A program made the position numbers and the translations under genes. From assembly GCA_021815655.1 (NCBI GenBank), contig JAKAGJ010000219.1:1-5076 (forward strand): 5,076 bases of DNA, written 5' to 3'. Of the stretch, positions 1 through 5,076 are shown in pieces. This DNA comes from Deltaproteobacteria bacterium. GTDB lineage: Bacteria; Desulfobacterota; Desulfarculia; Desulfarculales; Desulfarculaceae. The notes below the pieces were generated by a model. That model was not told the origin of the DNA. It did no database searches and worked only from the letters and a program-made list of their open reading frames with translations. How positions within the stretch are numbered: position 1 is the first letter of the stretch; the number at the start of each line of letters is the position of its first letter.

Positions 1-1761
1 CTGGTACAGATCGCCCAAGAGGTTGTGCACCAGCTCCTTGCGCTGGGTAAGGTCCATCTGGGCCTTGACCCGGGCCACGGCCTGGTCCGCCTGCTTCTCG
101 CTCACCAGCAGGAAGGCCAGGCGCATTAGGGAGTCAAGGTTGTTGGGGTCGGCCTTGAGGGCCGCCTCGAAGTTCTTTACCGCCTCCTGGGGCTGGCGCC
201 GGGCCTGGGCCAGCATGCCCAGGCGGTGGTAGCCCAGGCCCGACTTGGGGTCGGCCTTTACCAGGGCCTGGAAGTCGGCCTCGGCCTTGGGGAAGGCGCT
301 CTGGGCCAGGTACAGGCGGCCGCGCAGGTCCAGGGCGGCCAGGTTCTTGGCATCCAGCTGCAACACCTGGTCCATCTGGCTGACGCCCTGGGCCAGCTCG
401 CCGGCCTGGGCCTGTAGGGCCGCCAGCAGAAAACGGGGCCGCACGTCGGTGGGGTCGGACTTGATGGCCTTGTTGAGATCGGCCAGGGCCAACTGGGGCT
501 TCAACTGGCGGGTGTAGGTCTGGGCGCGGCGGTAGAGGGCCTCGGGGTCTTCGGGGCGCTCGCGAATGACCGCGGTGAGCAGGCCGATGGCCTTCTCCAG
601 GTCACCCCGGGCCATGGCCAGGCGGGCCAGCAAGGTCTGGGTGGTGGTGTCGGCGGGGAAATCCTTCTGCACGTCCTCCAGGCGCTTCTGGGCCTGATCC
701 AGACGGCCGCGCTCCAGGTCGAACTCGGCCAGGGCGTTTTGGGGCACCGGCGACTTGGGCGCCACCTTGGCCGCCTGCTCCAGGAAGGACAGGGCCTTGG
801 TGGAATCGCCCCGGGAGGCATAGAAGCCGGCGGTCATCAGCACCGGCCACATGGAATCGGGATGCTGGCGCACGGCCTCCATGTATACCTGCTCGGCCTT
901 TTCGGGCTGGCCGGCCATGGTGTAGAAGCGGGCCAAGGCCAGGCGGTAACGCTCGTCGTTGGGATAACGGGCCACCAGGTCGCGCAGGGCCGTCTCGGCC
1001 TGGCCGGACATCTGCTGGCGCATCAGAAGCTCCACCAGCATCAGTTGCAGCCGCGACTCGTTGGGATTGGCCTGGGCGGCCTTTTGCAGCAGGGCGATGG
1101 CCTTGTCCTCCTTGTGCTGGCTCAAATACAGCCGCACCAGGAGCAGTTGGGGCGTGAGAAGCTTGGGGGCCAGTTCGCTGGCCTTCTCATACTCCTGCTC
1201 GGCCAGTTCGCTGCGTCCGTCCTCGCTGTACTGTTGGCCGATCAGCACGTGGATGTCGGCCCGCTCGGGCGCCAGGGCCTGGGCCTCCTTGAGGGTGGCC
1301 ACGGCCTTGGCCGAGTCCTTGCGCTGGGCGTAGGATTGGCCCATCAGCACCATGGCGTCCACGTCCTTGGGCTTTTGCTTGAGCACCAGCTCGGCGCGCT
1401 CGGCGGCCTCGTCGGTGCGCCCGGCCAACAGCGAGATCTGCCCCAGGCGCACCTGGGCGTCCAGGTTGCCCGGGTCCAAGGTCACGGTGTTGAAGAACAG
1501 GCGGTAGGCCTGGGCCAGGTCTCCCAGCTTTAGATAAGTCAGGGCCAGGCGGTAGTGCGCCTCGGCAAAGCGGGCGTCATCCTTCAGGGCGTTGCGAAAC
1601 TCGATGGTGGCCTCGCGGTACTTGCCTTGGTCGAAATATTTCTGGCCCTTTTGCAGGAACTCCTGCTTGTCGGCCCAAGCTGGCGCGGCCAGACCCACCA
1701 ACAGGACCAGGGCCACCAGGCCGCCGGCCAACGTCCGCCGCGAGAAGGAGTGGGGATTCAT
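1..1761 (-). CDS. Exported TPR-repeat protein, N-terminal 587 residues (3' end beyond window)
   Basis: I translated the minus frame from ATG at 1761; it stays open to position 1. Residues 1-30 form a Sec signal peptide: RR at 8-9, a hydrophobic stretch at about 10-27, and an AWA cleavage site before Asp31. There is no lipobox Cys. From about residue 34 onward the protein is all TPR units. The inter-repeat turn (usually Asp-Pro or x-Pro) recurs at 63, 97, 131, 165 and so on to 539, exactly 34 residues apart, giving at least 15 units plus a partial sixteenth. Composition and the first repeat (IEFRNAL, then AHYRLAL) resemble the PrsT-like TPR proteins of PEP-CTERM/exosortase and exopolysaccharide loci, but PrsT is normally a lipoprotein, so I give no symbol. 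The likely role is periplasmic scaffolding of polysaccharide assembly or export (inference). An in-frame ATG at 1773 is rejected because GGAGG lies between it and the chosen start. Confidence 0.93.
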   Translation of the reverse strand, partial: MNPHSFSRRTLAGGLVALVLLVGLAAPAWADKQEFLQKGQKYFDQGKYREATIEFRNALKDDARFAEAHYRLALTYLKLGDLAQAYRLFFNTVTLDPGNLDAQVRLGQISLLAGRTDEAAERAELVLKQKPKDVDAMVLMGQSYAQRKDSAKAVATLKEAQALAPERADIHVLIGQQYSEDGRSELAEQEYEKASELAPKLLTPQLLLVRLYLSQHKEDKAIALLQKAAQANPNESRLQLMLVELLMRQQMSGQAETALRDLVARYPNDERYRLALARFYTMAGQPEKAEQVYMEAVRQHPDSMWPVLMTAGFYASRGDSTKALSFLEQAAKVAPKSPVPQNALAEFDLERGRLDQAQKRLEDVQKDFPADTTTQTLLARLAMARGDLEKAIGLLTAVIRERPEDPEALYRRAQTYTRQLKPQLALADLNKAIKSDPTDVRPRFLLAALQAQAGELAQGVSQMDQVLQLDAKNLAALDLRGRLYLAQSAFPKAEADFQALVKADPKSGLGYHRLGMLAQARRQPQEAVKNFEAALKADPNNLDSLMRLAFLLVSEKQADQAVARVKAQMDLTQRKELVHNLLGDLYQ

Positions 1762-1892
1762 CTTCGCCTCCATGACCCTAGTAAGCAGGGCAACAGCAGA
1801 ACCATAAGGGGTATATTTTGTCCGGGGGCTGGGCGCTGCCGCGCCGGGCCGGCCGCCGATCTTCCATAGACCGTTAAGGTTATTAAAAATTA
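1762..1892 (-). other. Predicted 5' leader of the TPR gene
   Basis: If transcription begins about 7 bases after the TATAAT box, near 1886, the TPR mRNA has a leader of roughly 125 bases. The leader starts AT-rich. It then passes through a very GC-rich segment (about 1823-1860) with a small hairpin at 1832-1845 (GGCGC, loop of 4, GCGCC) and a GGCCGGCC palindrome next to it, and ends at the ribosome-binding site. The hairpin has no U-tract, so it is not a typical intrinsic terminator. I recognise no riboswitch class and see no convincing small ORF. Confidence 0.4.
1767..1771 (-). promoter_or_regulatory. Shine-Dalgarno of the TPR gene
   Basis: GGAGG sits 5 bases before the ATG at 1761. It decides the start, because a second in-frame ATG at 1773 overlaps this site and has no comparable ribosome-binding site of its own. 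Confidence 0.75.
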
Positions 1893-1923
1893 ATTATAGT
1901 CCACATCAATGTAGCGATGTGAA
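1893..1923 (-). promoter_or_regulatory. Candidate sigma70-type promoter with 19-bp spacer, driving the TPR gene
   Basis: Reading the minus strand, TTCACA (1923-1918) matches five of six bases of the -35 consensus TTGACA. TATAAT (1898-1893) is a perfect -10 box. They are separated by 19 bases (1917-1899), longer than the optimal 17. The element lies in an AT-rich island in an otherwise GC-rich window, just downstream of the previous gene and correctly oriented for the TPR gene. A long spacer containing dyad symmetry is the known architecture of MerR-family-activated promoters, but no regulator gene is present in the window. It is read by eye and has not been tested. Confidence 0.6.
1902..1921. 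repeat. Perfect 6+6 inverted repeat overlapping the promoter (candidate operator)
   Basis: CACATC at 1902-1907 and GATGTG at 1916-1921 are exact reverse complements with an 8-base gap. On the minus strand the dyad fills most of the spacer and overlaps four bases of the -35 box, so a dimeric regulator bound there would touch RNA polymerase sites directly. A second, wider pair, AAGGTT at 1876-1881 and AACCTT at 1925-1930, encloses it but may be chance. The dyad could instead form a weak RNA hairpin at the 3' end of the upstream transcript; no adjacent U-tract supports a terminator. Confidence 0.5.
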
Positions 1924-1946
1924 CAACCTTGTTGCTTAACCGAGGC

Positions 1947-4547
1947 CTACTCCTTGCCGCCGCCAGGCACCTTGAAGGCCAGGGTGCCGGCGGCCGAGGC
2001 CGTCAGAGGCTCTCCGGGGCCCGCGCCCGGGCTCAAAGTGACCTGGCCGCCGTCGACCGCCACCTGGTAGGTCTTGCCGGGCACCAGTCCCGCCACCAAG
2101 TGCCGGGAGGCGCCGCCGGGGTACTGGTAGCTCACCGCGGCATCCTCCTTGGGCTCGCCCAGGCGCAGCACCACCACCCGGGGCCAGGTCTTGTCCCCCA
2201 GCACCAGCCCCACCACTCCCGGGCCGGCGGCGCCCAGGCCGCTGACCGCCACCGGCTCGCCGGCGCCCAGGTCGGCGGGCAGGAGCACGTTGAGCATGGT
2301 GCGGGTCTTGCCCGGGACATCGGCGCCGATCTCCACGCGGAAGGGGGCCTGATTCTTGACCGGCGGCCGGGGGGGGTAGTTGCGGTCCCCCACCCAGGAG
2401 TCGGCCACGCCGGCCTGGCCGTAGGTCCTGATCTGGGCCTTGGCCGGCAGCAGGCAGACCACGTCCAGGCGCGAGGGGCCTTCCACGATGCGCAGGCTAT
2501 GGCTGGAGCTCTGGGTGCGCCCCGGCCCCAGGTTGCTGGCGCCGGGCACGTGGGGCGGGGAGACGCTGTGCAGCACGAAGCGCACGCTGGCCTGTTCGTT
2601 GTTGACCACCACATCGTCGGCCACCACCACCGCTTCCTGGGTCTCGCTGTTGTCAGTGCCGCCGGGGCGCAGGTAGAAGACGTGGCGCACCAGGCGGCTG
2701 ACCTTGTGGGTGGAGCCGTCGTAGGCTTCGGTGGCGCGGCCGCGCAGGTAGGCGAAACGCGGCTGGTCCTCCAGAGCCTCCACCTGAGCCACCTGGTAGA
2801 CATCCTTGAGCTTGCTGTAGGGCGCCGGGCCGCTGTCCCAGCCGCTGGGCGACCAGGGGGCCTGCTTGCTCACCTGGCCGTTGGCGTCGTAAAGCTCCCA
2901 GGCCCGCTGCCCGCCGTCATTGGCGTAATTTCCCCGGCGCTGGGGACCTTCGCGCAGGTCATGCCAGGAATACTCGTGGGGGTCCAGCACCTGCACCGTG
3001 TTTTGGGCCAGGCTGCGGATGGCGTAGTTCTGGGCATGCTGGGAGATTAGGCCGTCGAAGGCCCCTCCCGGAGGCATCAGGAGGCCCTGGCGGTAGATGA
3101 CCAGCGAGGCGGCGTCCAGGTGTTGGGGCAGGGCGAAGTGGGGGCCGCAGTTGAAGGACAGCCAGGTGGCCAGGGGCGACCAGTCCGAGCGCAGGAAGGC
3201 CCGGCCCGCGGCCGGCGCCAGGTAGGACAGGGGGGCGGTGCTCAGAGGCTTGACCGCCGGGTCGGGGTTGTACCACAAAAACTCGTAGACCAGGCGGTTG
3301 TCGGCCAAGACGCGGGGCGCGCCGCGATCGGTCAACTCCACCCAGGCCCAGCCGGCGTAGTGGGCCTGGGGCCGCAGCGCCAGCAGCAAAAGCATTTGCA
3401 TGCGCACCAGGTCCGAGGCCTCCTGGGGGTCCAGGGACTGGTCGCCGTCGGGGGCCAGGAGGCGGTAGCCGCCACGAGGCGAGGTGGCGGTGCCGGGCAT
3501 CTGGTGCTGCAACAGATAGCCCAGGCGGTCCTGGAACCAGGGCGCGGAATCCAGGAGGTCCTCGCCGGTGGCGCTCTTCCAGGCGGCCACGAACTCCAGC
3601 AGGTTAAGTCCGGCCCCGGCCCCGCCGGCGGAGCCCTCGAACCAGGCGCCGCCGGCGCCGGCATGTTGCAGGCAGGGCAGTATCTCCTTGGCGAAGTCCT
3701 GCTGGCGGGCCTGCTGGATCAGGGCCTCGGCCTGGGGGTGCAGGCCTTGGGCGGCCAAGCCGGCCAAGGCCTCCAGGCGCAACGCCTGGGTGGCCTGGCT
3801 GCTGAAGCTGCTCCCGGCGCGCCCGCTGAAGACCTTGGCCTGCCCCACCAGCCAGGCGGCCACGTTGGTGCGTTCCTCGGGCGTGAAGTAATCCCAGCCC
3901 CAGTCCAGGGTCAGGGCCACCGCGCCGGCCACTTCGTTGGCGCGTTCCAGGTCGTCCATAAGGATTAGATAGGTCTCGCCGGCCTTGAGGGCGCTGTCCA
4001 GGGGCGGGTCGGCGGGATTGGTGCTAAGCCCGGTGGCGGTCTGCTGGGCCACCCGCCAGGGATGCTCCTGCACCGCCGCGGTGTTCAGAAGGTTGTAGGA
4101 GGAGCTCTTGAGCTTCTCCACGGAGCCGGGGCGGTGGGTGTCATTGAGGGAGTGCTTGAGCACGGTCTGGGCACGGCCGGTGAGCGCCGCGGCCTGGGCG
4201 CAGGCCACCGCCAGGCGCCCCAGGCGCTGGGCCTGCTCGGGCTGGGCGTCCTTGCCCATAAGGGCCGCCAGGGCCAGGCCCGGGCCGTCCAGGGGGGCAT
4301 GCTCCTGCCGGGCCGGGGCCTGGGACCAGGTGACCAGGCGCCGCCAGGTGATTTGGCGCGATTCGGCGATTTTGCGCAGGCGCGTCACATCCGCTGGCGT
4401 AAGCAGCAGACGAGGATGGGCCGGGGCCTGGGCCGAGGCCTCCGGGGCGGCGGGAGCCGCGGCGGCCGAAGCCGGGGCGGGCGCGGCCAGGCCCCACAGG
4501 GCCACGGCCAAGACCAGCAAGACCAGCAAGGTATGCTTAGGGGACAT
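1947..4547 (-). CDS. Exported heparinase II/III-like protein, probably catalytically altered
   Basis: This is an intact 866-residue protein. ATG at 4547 was chosen because it begins a clear signal peptide (Lys4, hydrophobic 6-22, probable ASA cleavage at 26-28) and has a Shine-Dalgarno. The same frame is open upstream to 4874, but that stretch overlaps the preceding gene. An Ala/Pro-rich linker (29-43) leads to HPRLLLT (44-50), a typical start of the alpha/alpha-toroid of this superfamily. The toroid continues with DWGWDYFTPEER (215-226) and WFEGS (302-306). The beta-sheet domain shows RSDW, then QHLDA around His476, AQNTV at 514-518 and NDGGQR at 543-548. A small beta-rich C-terminal module (about 810-866) ends the protein. 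Family members are polysaccharide lyases. Here the usual toroid Asn/His and Tyr, the metal-ligand Asp and the second ligand His look replaced (Ser/Gln, Gly/Ala, Pro493, Gln515); only His476 remains. It may bind rather than cleave polysaccharide. The fold assignment is fairly sure; activity and substrate are unknown. Confidence 0.82.
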   Translation of the reverse strand: MSPKHTLLVLLVLAVALWGLAAPAPASAAAAPAAPEASAQAPAHPRLLLTPADVTRLRKIAESRQITWRRLVTWSQAPARQEHAPLDGPGLALAALMGKDAQPEQAQRLGRLAVACAQAAALTGRAQTVLKHSLNDTHRPGSVEKLKSSSYNLLNTAAVQEHPWRVAQQTATGLSTNPADPPLDSALKAGETYLILMDDLERANEVAGAVALTLDWGWDYFTPEERTNVAAWLVGQAKVFSGRAGSSFSSQATQALRLEALAGLAAQGLHPQAEALIQQARQQDFAKEILPCLQHAGAGGAWFEGSAGGAGAGLNLLEFVAAWKSATGEDLLDSAPWFQDRLGYLLQHQMPGTATSPRGGYRLLAPDGDQSLDPQEASDLVRMQMLLLLALRPQAHYAGWAWVELTDRGAPRVLADNRLVYEFLWYNPDPAVKPLSTAPLSYLAPAAGRAFLRSDWSPLATWLSFNCGPHFALPQHLDAASLVIYRQGLLMPPGGAFDGLISQHAQNYAIRSLAQNTVQVLDPHEYSWHDLREGPQRRGNYANDGGQRAWELYDANGQVSKQAPWSPSGWDSGPAPYSKLKDVYQVAQVEALEDQPRFAYLRGRATEAYDGSTHKVSRLVRHVFYLRPGGTDNSETQEAVVVADDVVVNNEQASVRFVLHSVSPPHVPGASNLGPGRTQSSSHSLRIVEGPSRLDVVCLLPAKAQIRTYGQAGVADSWVGDRNYPPRPPVKNQAPFRVEIGADVPGKTRTMLNVLLPADLGAGEPVAVSGLGAAGPGVVGLVLGDKTWPRVVVLRLGEPKEDAAVSYQYPGGASRHLVAGLVPGKTYQVAVDGGQVTLSPGAGPGEPLTASAAGTLAFKVPGGGKE

Positions 4548-5076
4548 CAGCCAATCTCCTCGCCGCGTTCCAGGGCGTGCACGGCTTGAACCATCTCCCA
4601 GCAGGTCATGAAACGCAGACGATAGCTTCGGCCGTCGTCGTAGTCCCTGACCAGCCGCTCGAAGAATGCCCGGGCCGGCGCCCCCAGCAAGGGCTGGTGG
4701 GCCTTCTCGGGCGCGCCGTGGCAGGCCAATTTGATAAAACACACATGGGGAGCCCCCGCCACCCGGGGGGCGTGGCGCAGCCACAGGGGCAGGCGCGCCG
4801 CGTCGGGGGGCAGGGAGGGATTCAGGTCCGAGTTGTCTATGCGCGGCAGGATGCCGTGGCGCCGCCGGCGCCAATCCAGGGCCAGCACGCCCTGCACCAG
4901 GAGCAGGTCGCCGTCGGGGGGACGCCCCACGGCCGCCGGCCGGCCCCGGTCGTGGCTCTTGGGACGCAGGGGGTCGTCGGTGGCGTAGTAGATGGCGTTG
5001 ATGGTGCGGGTCTGGGCCGGGCTGGGCGCCGAGGGCAGGGTGAAGTCGGCGTAACAGCCGCTATTCTTGAGTACCA
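4547..5076 (-). CDS. C-terminal 175 residues of a probable polysaccharide-deacetylase-like protein (5' end beyond window)
   Basis: This minus frame is open from the window edge to TGA at 4549-4547. The stop shares one base with the ATG of the next gene (TGATG), so translational coupling is likely. Numbering from the first full codon, visible conserved-looking segments are CYADFT (7-12), IYYATDD (28-34), PKSHDRG (38-44), ALDW (65-68), PRIDN (77-81), FIKL (113-116) and HGAPE (119-123). An aromatic, acidic C-terminal helix follows. From memory, this pattern recurs in polysaccharide-deacetylase-like proteins encoded beside heparinase-like genes in exopolysaccharide loci. I cannot see NodB catalytic motifs, which would lie upstream of the window, so the function is tentative. 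A GTG at 4930 could serve as an internal start, but the frame continues with matching composition beyond it, so I take it as internal. That the frame is coding is much surer than the family. Confidence 0.7.
   Translation of the reverse strand, partial: VLKNSGCYADFTLPSAPSPAQTRTINAIYYATDDPLRPKSHDRGRPAAVGRPPDGDLLLVQGVLALDWRRRRHGILPRIDNSDLNPSLPPDAARLPLWLRHAPRVAGAPHVCFIKLACHGAPEKAHQPLLGAPARAFFERLVRDYDDGRSYRLRFMTCWEMVQAVHALERGEEIG
4556..4560 (-). promoter_or_regulatory. Shine-Dalgarno of the heparinase-like gene
   Basis: AGGAG lies 8 bases before the ATG at 4547, inside the last codons of the upstream gene. Together with the signal peptide it supports this start over the longer in-frame reading that extends to 4874. 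Confidence 0.75.

Noticed and set aside
739..1533. 264-residue plus-strand open frame
   Set aside because: It lies opposite the TPR repeats. Its Gly/Leu/His/Gln periodicity is just the complement of the TPR codons.
1832..1845. Riboswitch or attenuator in the TPR leader
   Set aside because: There is only one short GC hairpin, without a U-tract, competing stems or recognisable conserved aptamer bases.
1902..1921. Intrinsic terminator after the heparinase-like gene
   Set aside because: The stem is only 6 bp, not GC-rich, and is not followed directly by a U-tract on the minus strand. The promoter/operator reading explains the site better. No other convincing terminator was found in the intergenic stretch.
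1902..1921. CRP/FNR-type binding site
   Set aside because: The half-sites are CACATC and GATGTG with an 8-base gap, and do not fit TGTGA-N6-TCACA or TTGAT-N4-ATCAA.
2132..2803. 223-residue minus-strand open frame in another phase
   Set aside because: It lies wholly inside the heparinase-like gene and gives an Arg/Pro/Trp/Cys-rich product typical of a shifted frame.
1929..3050. 373-residue plus-strand open frame
   Set aside because: It is antisense to the heparinase-like gene. Its product is a Gly/His/Ala/Val-rich low-complexity chain without recognisable motifs, as expected from the complement of a GC-rich gene.
3120..3968. 282-residue plus-strand open frame
   Set aside because: It is antisense to the heparinase-like gene, with a Gly/Gln/Leu/Val-rich product that shows no domain. 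It is a high-GC shadow.
4548..4874. 109-residue N-terminal extension of the heparinase-like reading frame
   Set aside because: It overlaps the upstream gene, is rich in Pro/Arg/Gly like an out-of-frame reading, and precedes a clear signal peptide and Shine-Dalgarno at 4547. The true start is inside.

Overview
The window comes from a GC-rich bacterium with strong GCC/CTG/GGC codon preference. All three supported genes lie on the minus strand, so transcription runs from high to low coordinates. Two of them carry Sec-type signal peptides, which points to a Gram-negative envelope or exported function. The style of the proteins, a long TPR protein beside a heparinase II/III-like protein and a deacetylase-like protein, resembles exopolysaccharide loci of Deltaproteobacteria/Desulfobacterota. 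That taxonomic guess is inference only. There are no RNA genes, CRISPR arrays, insertion sequences or attachment sites that I can see.

Layout in order of transcription. (1) 5076-4547: the last 175 codons of a gene whose start lies outside the window; it resembles the C-terminal part of polysaccharide-deacetylase-like proteins found in EPS loci (tentative). (2) 4547-1947: an intact 866-residue exported heparinase II/III-like protein, overlapping gene 1 by one base (TGATG) and with a good Shine-Dalgarno. (3) 1946-1762: a 185-bp intergenic stretch with an AT-rich island. It holds a well-formed promoter (TTCACA, 19-bp spacer, TATAAT) overlapped by a perfect 6+6 dyad. (4) 1761-1: the first 587 residues of an exported TPR-repeat protein whose 34-residue register is kept without interruption; it runs off the window.

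Working model (inference): the first two genes are translationally coupled and act on one extracellular or periplasmic polysaccharide, one modifying it and the other binding or cleaving it. The TPR protein has its own regulated promoter and would act as a periplasmic scaffold, as TPR proteins do in several polysaccharide and exosortase-associated secretion systems. The most notable point is that the heparinase-like protein keeps the fold signatures but appears to lack most catalytic and metal-binding residues of that superfamily, so it may be a polysaccharide-binding pseudoenzyme. The second most notable is the regulated-looking promoter with a 19-bp spacer.
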